64,000 bases of DNA from Io17-Chloro-G2 sp034420695 (GTDB lineage Bacteria; Chloroflexota; Dehalococcoidia; Lucifugimonadales; UBA3495), in the NCBI GenBank assembly GCA_034420695.1, contig DAOULB010000051.1:94446-158445 (forward strand), written 5' to 3'. Positions 1-6,487 of the stretch are shown here, one piece after another. Positions within the stretch are counted from its first letter, which is position 1, and each line of letters begins with the position of its first letter. The notes beneath the pieces were generated by a model. The model had not been told where the DNA came from. It worked only from the letters and a program-made list of their open reading frames with translations, and did no database searches. The translations under genes were made by a program, and so were the position numbers.

Positions 1-2
1 AA

Positions 3-227
3 CATTGGGGCGTAGAAAACCGGGTGTTCCGGGTACGGGACGTGACCATGGATGAAAACCGCTGCCAGATCAGGACCGGTGCAGCCCCCCAGATTATGAC
101 GGGACCGCACAATATCACCGTAAGCCTCCTGCGAATGAATCAAGAACCCAACATCGCCGCGGCCCTGCGTCGCTGCGCCGCACGCCCCTTCCGCACCCTC
201 AATCTGGCCGGCGCTCCCTCCCAATAA
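3..227 (+). CDS. ISAs1-type transposase, C-terminal part (5' end outside window)
   Basis: An open frame enters from the left edge and ends with TAA at 225-227, giving 74 residues that begin HWGVENRVFRVRDVTMDENR. The pattern HWGxENRxFxVRDVTxDExRxQIRTG, then a leucine-rich stretch and NIAAALRRCA, is the conserved C-terminal end of ISAs1 (H-repeat type) transposases, including the last acidic residue of the catalytic triad. The window edge hides the rest, so I cannot tell whether the element is intact. Two degraded pieces of the same region lie at 2089-2178 and 4585-4680. Confidence 0.7.
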   Translation, partial: HWGVENRVFRVRDVTMDENRCQIRTGAAPQIMTGPHNITVSLLRMNQEPNIAAALRRCAARPFRTLNLAGAPSQ

Positions 228-258
228 TCGAAAGACCCTGGGGGCCGACCACACCGAC

Positions 259-288
259 TTGACAGCCCCCGACAAAAAGGGCTACTCT
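259..288 (+). promoter_or_regulatory. Sigma70-like promoter in front of the fur pseudogene
   Basis: A perfect -35 TTGACA (259-264) and a -10-like TACTCT (283-288) are separated by 18 bp. It points toward the Fur-family pseudogene that begins near 349, so it may be the surviving promoter of that gene. Confidence 0.4.
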
Positions 289-348
289 ACCAGCCATGAG
301 CTGGCATGATACAAAGTATCAGTACCTTGGAACATTGAACACAGGCCA

Positions 349-665
349 TTGGCGACAGTAGAGGATCTGGGGCACCGCTTGGCGAGGCCTCGTTAGGAGA
401 TCGTCAAGTCGCTCGCCTCGAAGCAGGAAGGGATTCGCCGCGGAGGTGGTCCTCAACCAGTTCAGTTGCCGGGCGTTGGCAGGGCTACCGTATTCCGGAC
501 AGTCAAGCTGCTCACGCTTGCAGTAGTGGTTCGCAAGTTGTCATTGCCGGCAAGCACATCAGAGTACGCCCTGCCAGATTTGGCCACTACTATTACATAG
601 TGGACGTTCACCCGTGGGATGGTGACGCTGTACGCCGTTTGCCAATCCTGTCGGGTAGCACATAG
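349..665 (+). pseudogene. Fur-family metalloregulator, decayed
   Basis: No long frame is open here, but joining frames recovers a Fur protein. One frame gives LATVEDLGHRLARPR, a TAG stop, then EIVKSLASKQE. A shifted frame gives FAAEVVLNQ. The original frame gives GVGRATVFRTVKLL (the Fur recognition helix, usually GxxRATVYRTLKLL), then VVRKLSLP and SEYALPD. A further one-base shift gives GHYYYIVDVHPWDGDAV, matching the metal-binding HHHHxVC segment but with its cysteine motifs lost. An in-frame stop, at least three frame changes and the missing CxxC point to an old pseudogene. A Fur protein would repress iron or zinc genes; nothing next to it shows the target. Confidence 0.7.
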
Positions 666-803
666 AGACTAACTGCCGAGGGACTCCCTACCGATAAACG
701 ACTGAGAGAACAAGTCTCAAGTAGTGATATGACGTATCAATAGTTGGAGGACCGGGAAATCATTGACGAATCAGGGCTTGAATATCGATGCACGAGGTGA
801 CGC

Positions 804-998
804 ATGGAGTTCTATAACGTGAAGACCAAGCAAAAGGTGGATATACCGGAGAGCGGCCTCAGCAAACGTACCATGGTGCAGAAGAGCGGCAAACATACCT
901 ATGCCGTTACCGGGGAAGAAAACGGCACCAAACTGGTTAGATTTGTTAGTAAACAACAGTACGATGCCTTGCAAGTGCCTGAAATTGAAGGCTCCTGA
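804..998 (+). CDS. Hypothetical protein, 64 aa
   Basis: Small soluble protein beginning MEFYNVKTKQKVDIPESGLS, rich in Lys, Gln and Thr, with no signal peptide or membrane segment. The ATG follows a good ribosome binding site (GAGGTGA). The stop is 9 bp before the next start, so it is probably co-transcribed with the gene at 1008. Its base composition is less GC-rich than the housekeeping genes further right, which fits the mobile character of this end of the window. I do not recognise a family. Confidence 0.5.
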   Translation: MEFYNVKTKQKVDIPESGLSKRTMVQKSGKHTYAVTGEENGTKLVRFVSKQQYDALQVPEIEGS

Positions 999-1007
999 GG
1001 AGGCATT

Positions 1008-1658
1008 ATGTGGTGGTTCAAACAAGCGGTACTCCGTCCGACTTTCGCTGATGCCCAGGCAATGCACCCCTGGTTCCTGGACTACGAGCAGTTGGAACCA
1101 GGGGTCAGGGAGTTGGTGTGGACGTTAAACCAGACCGACTTGGTAGAAACCCTCTCCTCCTGTGAAGGTCACCCGGAGTTGCCAGACTGGTGGGAGATCA
1201 CCGGTGGAACGGCTTACGTCCTGTGCTTGGTGACCAGTCCCAGCCAGTGGGACGGGGTGCTGAATCAGTTACGGCAACTGGCGCAGGACTGGAAGGAGGT
1301 CCAATTGATAGTACAAGGTGACCGGGAGCAGTGGCTGGGGTTTCAAGTCAGCCATGCCCAACCGGAACCTGCCCGCAACGCTCTGGACCAAGCCATTAGC
1401 CAGACTAACGAGTTGATTAAAGAGTACTTAGACCATGATGTCGTTGCTATAACCTCAGCCCGACGTGGCCAGGAGGACCATGCCCAGCAAAATGCTCCTC
1501 ACGGCTTGGTCTTGTTAGAGGATGAAGGCAAGGATAGGGGAAAGGCCAACAGATCGATGGAGGTGTCCCATGGAAGGACTAACGGCTTACTGCTTCGCGC
1601 TGCGCAGGATGTGCGAAATTCTGGAACCCAATGTAGTAACCCTGAAGAATGGTCGTAA
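1008..1658 (+). CDS. Hypothetical protein, 216 aa, with an SCEGH motif
   Basis: A GAGGAGG ribosome binding site lies 5 bp before ATG. Residues 1-145 look like a folded soluble domain, rich in Trp and Leu, with TLSSCEGHPELPDWW near residue 50 and a following segment GGTAYVLCLVTSPSQW. SCEGH motifs are seen in several poorly described phage and Firmicutes proteins, but I cannot name a function. Residues after about 150 are low in hydrophobics and run 89 bp into the next gene in another frame, so the natural stop may have been lost by a frameshift near 1440-1560. Confidence 0.45.
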   Translation: MWWFKQAVLRPTFADAQAMHPWFLDYEQLEPGVRELVWTLNQTDLVETLSSCEGHPELPDWWEITGGTAYVLCLVTSPSQWDGVLNQLRQLAQDWKEVQLIVQGDREQWLGFQVSHAQPEPARNALDQAISQTNELIKEYLDHDVVAITSARRGQEDHAQQNAPHGLVLLEDEGKDRGKANRSMEVSHGRTNGLLLRAAQDVRNSGTQCSNPEEWS

Positions 1659-1755
1659 GGCGGTACGGGGCCGGGCCAAAGATGCTCCCCAGTACACCGT
1701 CTTCCGAATTGTGAGCGCCTCTGAAGCGAGGCAGGTGGAGTCCATGCTCAGTTAA
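1570..1755 (+). CDS. DUF5679-like small protein with missing zinc ligands, 61 aa
   Basis: The ATG at 1570 sits behind GGAGGTG. The sequence TAYCFALRRMCEI, then VVTLKNGRKAVRGR, then TVFRI matches the layout of DUF5679 zinc-ribbon proteins (AYCxxCR..EI..VTLKNGRxAxxGxCxxCGTxxFRI). Of the four expected cysteines only the first is in place: the second reads Leu, and the C-terminal CxxC reads A-K-D-A. The conserved core without its metal site suggests either a diverged role or early decay. It overlaps the upstream gene in a different frame. The family match is from memory of the motif. Confidence 0.45.
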   Translation: MEGLTAYCFALRRMCEILEPNVVTLKNGRKAVRGRAKDAPQYTVFRIVSASEARQVESMLS

Positions 1756-2370
1756 CAAAACAGGAATTAGGACTGCGGCTAATCCTGGCGTTTCATCAGG
1801 TATTGCATCGCAGGGGACACACCTGTTGAACCCGGGCAGGAAGCTACGCCATGCATATCCCGGCGCGGATCCCGCTGCTCTACCCAATAGTAATTTGGTT
1901 TAGCAATTCCGCAAACTAAAGTGCAGGGAGGAGGAACCTTCCTCGAAGGGAAGGAGTAGCGGGCCCTAGTCAAAGTGGGACATTTTCAACCGCCACATTC
2001 GGGAATTCTTGCACCGTCACTGACAGCAGCCACCAGTTTACCGCCGGAAGAGGCCGCTCCGGCCCGGTTGCTGGACCTGTGTCTGGGGCATTGAGGCGTA
2101 GAAAACTGTGTGTTCCGGGTAGGGGACGTGACCATGGGTGAGGACCGCTGCCAGATCAGGACCGGTGCAGCCCCTCAGACCGGGGCTCTACCTGCGAAAT
2201 GTGCTATGGGAACCGTATGCCGGGATTAGGGATGCGCCGCTCCGGTTCTCGCAGCGCACTCTCTACCGCCTCAACCCCGATAAGGCCATGTTGATTCCGG
2301 AGCTTGCACGGCCGCCCTTCTAGCCCTCCTGCAATTAACCAATCCGCCACTTGCCTCCCCCCTTGCCCAC
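1756..2370 (+). other. Non-coding, mobile-element debris
   Basis: Apart from the transposase remnant at 2089-2178 I see no gene that I can support. A GGAGGAACCTTCCTC-type hairpin lies near 1928-1945. Short open frames on both strands lack ribosome binding sites and recognisable motifs. Confidence 0.5.
2089..2178 (+). pseudogene. ISAs1-type transposase fragment
   Basis: These 90 bp align base for base without gaps to 3-92, encoding GVENCVFRVGDVTMGEDRCQ. The frame has a stop (TGA) just upstream and the similarity ends abruptly at 2178, so this is a small remnant of the transposase C-terminus. Confidence 0.65.
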
Positions 2371-2795
2371 TCAGTGCAATCTCTGCCAGAGCCGCCATCC
2401 CGCGGTGGACAGGACGACGGGAATTAGAGCGGCGATGATCATCCAGAGGACGTCGGAGTGGACGCTAACCGATTCGCCTTCCTCCAAGGCAAGCAGGTGG
2501 ATCCAGTTGCGGAAGTACCAGATAGCTATAGGGCAGGGTTGGCGTAGAAGAGGGTGACTGTCACTTGGTCGGACTGGGCCCGCGTGTGAGCGAAATTGAA
2601 CGCCAGGGCGGTGAGGATGCCGACAGTGGCGATCACGTTGAATACGGCCCAGTCTTGGTATATCGAGCTGCCGCCGTGGATGCCACCGAAGACGGCCCAC
2701 AGGGGATGCGTGTCGTTGAGTGTGTCGAAGATGAAGTGGGCGGTGTACAGGGCCGAGTACACCAGCATCAACCCGCCGATCATCGGCAAGGTCAT
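2371..2795 (-). pseudogene. Four-helix membrane protein, interrupted by a frameshift
   Basis: The first frame (start ATG 2795, behind AGGAAATT) gives MTLPMIGGLMLVYSALYTAH and further hydrophobic segments, and stops at TAG 2526 after FYANPAL. The next frame continues at once with AIWYFRNWIHLLALEEG, a last hydrophobic segment (WMIIAALIPVVLS) and WRLWQRLH before its stop at 2371. One base missing near 2528-2540 explains both halves. The restored protein would have about 143 residues and four membrane helices, with histidines in helix 1 (TAHFIFD). I do not recognise the family. A sequencing error is an alternative. Confidence 0.6.
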
Positions 2796-2817
2796 GGCAA
2801 TTTCCTGGCAGGCTCTC

Positions 2818-3516
2818 CTAGCCGCAATGCTCCTGGTATTCAGAAAGAGTAGTCAGCCCTCGAAGGTCAAACTTGGCGTAGAGGGTTTCATATCTGACAG
2901 ATAGAGTCTCTGCCTCCTTAGCCTTTTGCATGAATTCCGAGGGATGCTCATAAACTGTCGTTGTACTGCCACTCAAAACACGCCATTGCTCGAATTCTAG
3001 CTCTTCGTCGTCCCACGCGTGGATGGTGGTGTACACCAAGCGGCTATCGGAAATTGGAACCCAGCCAAGCGCTCCCCAAATAAGGTTTATAGAGTAAGGG
3101 GCCTTGGACCAACAGGATATGTATAGCCACGGAGCGTTGTTCGGCCAGACAAGGTTGTGTTCGATGGCCTGCAGAGAGAGGGTTAGCACCTTTCCCGGCA
3201 TCCCATCAGGGGGGCTTCTAAACTTTATACTCCACCCGCCCGGGTATGGCGTAGGCGTTGGCACCACAGTGGGCGTTGGAGCAGGAGTGGCTGTCGGCAC
3301 AGCCGTAGGCGTCGGGGTGGGAGTCGGTTCAGGCTTGGCCGTCTGAACGTTTGTCGGTGTTGGTACTGGTGTTGGCACCGGCGTCGGTGCTGGCGTTGCC
3401 GTAGGCGTAGCGGTGGCTGGGATGGGAGCCACGGTTGGCTGAACCTCAGCACTGCAACCCGCCGCCAGCACTCCCAACAGCAAGGCAATCCCCAGCAATA
3501 TCAAAGATTGTCTCAT
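2818..3516 (-). CDS. Lipoprotein with a Pro-Thr-rich stalk, 232 aa
   Basis: I place the start at ATG 3516 because it gives a clean lipoprotein signal: MRQSLILLGIALLLGVLAAG followed by Cys at residue 21 (LAAGC lipobox), with a GGGGGA ribosome site upstream. Residues 25-95 are a low-complexity stalk of repeated (A/V)PTPTP units, typical of proteins that lift a domain off the cell surface. The remaining 135 residues form an acidic, Trp-rich domain that I do not recognise. Expected location: outer face of the cytoplasmic membrane. The repeated stalk codons could vary in number between strains. Confidence 0.65.
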   Translation of the reverse strand: MRQSLILLGIALLLGVLAAGCSAEVQPTVAPIPATATPTATPAPTPVPTPVPTPTNVQTAKPEPTPTPTPTAVPTATPAPTPTVVPTPTPYPGGWSIKFRSPPDGMPGKVLTLSLQAIEHNLVWPNNAPWLYISCWSKAPYSINLIWGALGWVPISDSRLVYTTIHAWDDEELEFEQWRVLSGSTTTVYEHPSEFMQKAKEAETLSVRYETLYAKFDLRGLTTLSEYQEHCG

Positions 3517-3525
3517 CGAATCCCC

Positions 3526-3554
3526 CTGTCTATCCCCGCGTGTGCGGGGGAGCC
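3526..3554. repeat. Single palindromic unit resembling a type I-E CRISPR repeat
   Basis: A 29-bp unit with the core CCCCGC-GTGT-GCGGGG sits between the genes at 3530 and 2818 and supplies the stop codon of the former. It looks like a class I-E CRISPR repeat, but no second intact copy lies at 61-bp spacing. A degenerate relative is at 3765-3795. Confidence 0.4.
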
Positions 3555-3736
3555 TCTTCATCACTTGTCCAACCCACAATGTAGACAGGATATTGGGCTG
3601 GCCCAGCGTCACCACGAGTTGCACTGGCGTGGACATTCAACAATATCCATCCTTCTTCAAGGTAATTGTTGACGTTCTCTGTGCTGTGCTCAATCCTAAC
3701 CACTCGCCTAACTTCGTTAATGTTTCTTTCGGCCAT
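3530..3736 (-). CDS. Hypothetical protein, 68 aa
   Basis: The start at ATG 3736 (behind GGAGC) gives MAERNINEVRRVVRIEHSTE, then VNNYLEEGWILLNVHA and YPVYIVGW. A segment of the form VNxYLxxGWxLLxV followed by a short beta strand ending in GW is common in small phage and plasmid proteins of unknown role. Its last residues (PPHTRG) and stop are encoded by the CRISPR-like palindrome at 3526-3554. An upstream TTG would add seven residues. Confidence 0.45.
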   Translation of the reverse strand: MAERNINEVRRVVRIEHSTENVNNYLEEGWILLNVHASATRGDAGPAQYPVYIVGWTSDEEAPPHTRG

Positions 3737-3790
3737 TTTGCTCCGTTTCTCCAACATTAGATTCGGTCTGTCCCCGCGTTTGAGGTCGGG

Positions 3791-4063
3791 TTACCGCTCA
3801 AGGTAGCGATCCCAAAACAAGCGCCGAGCTTCTACATACTCCCTGCGAACTCGCTCTGTATTGGCCCAGGTTTCTAGCATCTTTTGATTGACCTCGTCTG
3901 TGGCCACCTCCCCAAATCGAGGCCGCTGACCTGGAGCTAGTGTTCCGCCGACAAGGTATTTGTCTGTAATCTCCCTGTCCTCGACTTCAGCGGCGTCCAA
4001 TTCTTCTTGTTTTCGAATCACTTGTTGGCGAAGTTTCTCTAGTTCCTCTAACGATGCCGACAT
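3791..4063 (-). CDS. Hypothetical coiled-coil protein, 90 aa
   Basis: ATG 4063 follows a strong GGAGGCGG ribosome site. Residues 2-35 (SASLEELEKLRQQVIRKQEE onward) are heptad-like and highly charged, followed by a Gly/Pro linker and a second helix rich in Arg and Glu. There is no signal peptide. It sits between the small gene at 3530 and the terminator-like hairpin at 4097-4140. I do not recognise it. Confidence 0.5.
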   Translation of the reverse strand: MSASLEELEKLRQQVIRKQEELDAAEVEDREITDKYLVGGTLAPGQRPRFGEVATDEVNQKMLETWANTERVRREYVEARRLFWDRYLER

Positions 4064-4087
4064 GGCCGCCTCCTACAGTTCCCCAAA

Positions 4088-4140
4088 CCCAACAAAAAAT
4101 GCCCGTCGTTGGTTGCTACTACCAGCCAGCGCCGGGCATT
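4088..4140 (-). terminator. Terminator-like hairpin after the HTH mini-operon
   Basis: Arms CGGGCATT (4133-4140) and AATGCCCG (4097-4104) enclose a second, partly paired stem. Read on the minus strand, the hairpin is followed directly by TTTTTTG. It lies 120 bp after the stop of the HTH gene at 4262. Confidence 0.55.
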
Positions 4141-4261
4141 CGCGCCTCGCCCCGAGTCCGTCAGCTACTGCCTGACGGCGCGATTGTACCACTAACTCAA
4201 CTGCCCTTCTGCTTCCTCGGCCCGACGGGAGGGGCAGGGGCGTCGGTCAGCCGGATGATTT

Positions 4262-4420
4262 CTACGGCGTCGGAATGAGCCAGTCCCGGCCCTTCTTGAC
4301 CGCTCCCACCACCCGGCCCGTCGCCACCATCCGGTAGAAGTGGTGCGGTGTGTAGCCCGTCCGCTGGGCGGCCTCCCTTATGGTGACGTACTCGGTGACT
4401 TCCGTCGGTTCGCTGACCAT
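4262..4420 (-). CDS. Excisionase/MerR-type HTH protein, 52 aa
   Basis: This short frame reads VTIREAAQRTGYTPHHFYRM, then VATGRVVGAVKKGRDWLIP. That is the complete winged-helix pattern of the HTH_17/excisionase family: recognition helix, then a G-R-hydrophobic-x-G wing and a K-x-G-R-x-W-L-I end. Such proteins direct excision of integrated elements or bind DNA as small regulators. Its ATG overlaps the stop of the upstream gene as TGATG (4422-4418), so translation is probably coupled. The transposase fragment 165 bp away and the pseudogenes nearby fit an element-borne gene. Confidence 0.75.
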   Translation of the reverse strand: MVSEPTEVTEYVTIREAAQRTGYTPHHFYRMVATGRVVGAVKKGRDWLIPTP

Positions 4421-4575
4421 CACCCCATCCCCTCGGTCAGGGGCACGGCCCTCGAAGTGCCGTTAGGGTGGTCGCCTTCAGCAAGTATTTCCCTCCCTTC
4501 CGCCAGACTCACCACCCGCCCGTTGCGGGCGGCGCACGCCCCGTCGCCGTAGCCCAACTGGTCGTCTATCAGCAT
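4420..4575 (-). CDS. Hypothetical protein coupled to the HTH gene, 51 aa
   Basis: From ATG 4575 the frame reads MLIDDQLGYGDGACAARNGR, then VVSLAEGREILAEGDHPNG and ends TEGMG. The frame stays open further upstream, but that DNA is the transposase remnant at 4585-4680, so I chose the first ATG outside it. The ribosome site (GAGAGG) is only 2 bp from this ATG, which is a weakness. The TGATG overlap with the downstream HTH gene is the main support. No family recognised. Confidence 0.4.
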   Translation of the reverse strand: MLIDDQLGYGDGACAARNGRVVSLAEGREILAEGDHPNGTSRAVPLTEGMG

Positions 4576-4584
4576 CACCTCTCG

Positions 4585-4680
4585 GCGGGACTGCGAAACC
4601 TCACCATAAGCCTCTTGGGAGTGAATCAAGATCCCAACATCGCCGCGGCCCTGCGGCGTTGCGCCGCGCCAAAGTTCGGC
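4585..4680 (+). pseudogene. ISAs1-type transposase fragment
   Basis: Translation gives LRNLTISLLGVNQDPNIAAA then LRRCA, closely matching ITVSLLRMNQEPNIAAALRR at 114-179. Only the last 30 or so residues of the transposase are left. Confidence 0.65.
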
Positions 4681-4741
4681 AACATTAGGGTGTACGTTAA
4701 GGACCGAGACGCTCTGGCAGGTGGAGGCAATTCCAGAGCGA

Positions 4742-4782
4742 GGAAGGGGTCCCGGTCACCCTGTGTGAACCGGGACCCTTCC
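4742..4782. terminator. Strong GC-rich hairpin
   Basis: Arms GGAAGGGGTCCCGGT and ACCGGGACCCTTCC, close to perfect, with a loop of about ten bases. It lies 29 bp beyond the stop of the Rieske gene. There is no long T run on either side, so termination is probable but not certain. Confidence 0.5.
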
Positions 4783-4810
4783 TTGTAGCCGGCGGGACGG
4801 AGGGGGCGGC

Positions 4811-6259
4811 TTAGCGGACGCCGGTCTGGGTCAGGCCTTCCTTAATTTCGTCGGCGTGGACGCTGTTGGCATTTTCCATGGCCTCGAGGTTGAGGGCAGT
4901 GACCTTTTCCTCTTCAATCGTCTCCAGTTCCACGTTCTCGGGCATCTTCACGCCCCGGGCATAGTCGGCCAGCACTTTGCGTATGACCACCACGGTGGAG
5001 TCGGTGGCGGAGAGGTATTCGGGGATGTTGTACTGGCAGCTACGCTCGGCGTCGTAGTCGGCGAAGCGGAAGTTGTAGTTGAAGGCGTAGTTGCGCCAAG
5101 GCCACGTGATGTTCTTAATGGCCTTGGTGAATACGCTGGGCTTCTCCAGGTACCGTTCGATGTTGAGATAGATGATGCGGGTCATGTCCCGTTCCACGGG
5201 AACGGCCCAGCGGTGGCTGCGGAACTTGGCGCGGCCGCCGGTGCCCTTGGCGGAGATTCCCGGCAGACGGGTGCCCTGCCACTCGTCGTCTCCCCTGGGG
5301 GTACCCATCCTGTTGGAGTTCCTGCCGTCACCCCAGCGCTGGTTGGAGTTACGGGTATTGCGGGCACGGCGGCTCCAGATCCAAGTCCAGAGCAGCCTCC
5401 AGCGGGTCAGGGGCCACACCCCGTCGACTCCGGGGTAATACATCTGGTAGGGGATGTTCCCGTCTTCATCGTAGTAGTACCTTTCGGTGGGGGCAATGCC
5501 GGTGCCGGCGTTGTAGTTGGCGGTCTTGCCATTGATTATCTTGGTGCGATAACCCAGGGGGGTGCGGGGACGCCCACCAAGGCGGCTGGAGAGGACGTTC
5601 AGGCAATTGCGGTGCACGAAGAAAGCGTTGTGGGCGTCGTTGGTGTTCTCCAGCACCAGTATCCAGTTGCAGTGGAAGATCTGGCAGGACCAGCGGACGA
5701 CGTGATGGTCTTCAAAGAACTCGGGAGGAATGTCCTCCTTGGGGTCCACCGGCTCACCTTCACCCATCCAGACAAAAACAACGCCTTTCAAGGTGACGGT
5801 CTTGCGGGGCCAGGCCTTCATCTGGCCCACCATTGGAGAGTCGGGGCCCTCGGTGAGGAAGGCGACACAGTTGCCGTCGCCATCGAAGGTTGCACCGTGA
5901 TAGGGGCAGGTGACGGTGCCCTTATAGAAACAGTCGCCCAAGGACAGGTAGGCCCCGCGGTGGGGACAGGCGTCCTTGAGCGCCTTGACTTCTCCGTCGA
6001 AGCCCCGGAAGAAGACGAGGTCCTCTCCCAGCATCCTGAGGACTTGGGGTTGCTTGCCGACGTCCTTGTCAGGAAGGGCGGGGTACCAGTATTCCTTGTG
6101 CCCCAGGGGTGGAATTCTGCTCCGCATGTCGTTGGGGTCGTCGGGTTGCTGGAAGGGAGCAGCCTGCCACTTGGGCTGACTGCCGCGGGCATACTTCTTG
6201 TATCCACCGGGGTAACCGGCCCAGAGCCGTTTTAGACCGTCAATCAAGCCTCCGTACAT
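4811..6259 (-). CDS. Rieske non-heme iron oxygenase, alpha subunit type, 482 aa
   Basis: The N-terminal Rieske domain has C98-P-H100-RG and C118-PYH121-G, the full 2Fe-2S ligand set. The C-terminal catalytic domain carries ENTNDAHNAFFVH (E204-H216), with D208, H210 and H216 as likely iron-binding or electron-bridging residues. Such enzymes insert oxygen into aromatic rings, sterols or other hydrophobic substrates using a separate reductase, which is not next to this gene. An insertion of about 60 residues rich in Arg, Asn and Gly (about 295-355) makes it longer than naphthalene-type subunits. ATG follows AAGGAGGAG. The BenD-like dehydrogenase at 17195 could act on a diol product; this link is inference. 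Confidence 0.9.
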   Translation of the reverse strand: MYGGLIDGLKRLWAGYPGGYKKYARGSQPKWQAAPFQQPDDPNDMRSRIPPLGHKEYWYPALPDKDVGKQPQVLRMLGEDLVFFRGFDGEVKALKDACPHRGAYLSLGDCFYKGTVTCPYHGATFDGDGNCVAFLTEGPDSPMVGQMKAWPRKTVTLKGVVFVWMGEGEPVDPKEDIPPEFFEDHHVVRWSCQIFHCNWILVLENTNDAHNAFFVHRNCLNVLSSRLGGRPRTPLGYRTKIINGKTANYNAGTGIAPTERYYYDEDGNIPYQMYYPGVDGVWPLTRWRLLWTWIWSRRARNTRNSNQRWGDGRNSNRMGTPRGDDEWQGTRLPGISAKGTGGRAKFRSHRWAVPVERDMTRIIYLNIERYLEKPSVFTKAIKNITWPWRNYAFNYNFRFADYDAERSCQYNIPEYLSATDSTVVVIRKVLADYARGVKMPENVELETIEEEKVTALNLEAMENANSVHADEIKEGLTQTGVR

Positions 6260-6270
6260 GGCTCCTCCTT

Positions 6271-6317
6271 TCCTGCCTGGATGGGTCCTGCCTGGATGGG
6301 TCCTGCCCGGACGGGTT
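6271..6317. repeat. Three tandem units of about 16 bp
   Basis: Three near-identical copies of TCCTGCCTGGATGGG, the last diverged (TCCTGCCCGGACGGG), lie just upstream of the Rieske gene. The reverse strand shows the motif CCGGGCAGG found in other gaps of this window (16322-16405, 25250-25345). Confidence 0.6.
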
Positions 6318-6487
6318 GAGGCAAAGCATGTCTTCCGGGAATTGGGCCAAGTTTAGCACTTCCCTGGGGCATGGAAAAGCAGTCGAGGGGGCGGCCAGGC
6401 CAGGGCGATGTGATATATTAGGCGTTGCTCAAGGCGCCCCGAACCCGACGCCAAACAGGTTCAACCGGGCTGGAGAGGAACGCCTGC

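Noticed and set aside
3..188. Minus-strand protein reading GDVGFLIHSQEAYGDI, also found at 4594-4677
   Set aside because: I first took these similar reverse frames as a gene family. The plus strand gives a coherent ISAs1 transposase end, which explains the similarity.
1779..1973. Minus-strand 64-residue frame
   Set aside because: No ribosome site, odd composition, located in mobile-element debris.
2138..2323. Plus-strand 61-residue frame (PGLYLRNVLWEPYAG...)
   Set aside because: Its start lies inside the transposase remnant, there is no ribosome site and I know no similar protein.
3526..3795. CRISPR array
   Set aside because: Only one intact repeat-like unit and one decayed one 240 bp apart; no spacers of regular length and no cas genes.
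4856..6235. 459-residue open frame on the plus strand
   Set aside because: It is antisense to the Rieske gene, whose motifs are unmistakable; high third-position GC keeps the opposite strand open.
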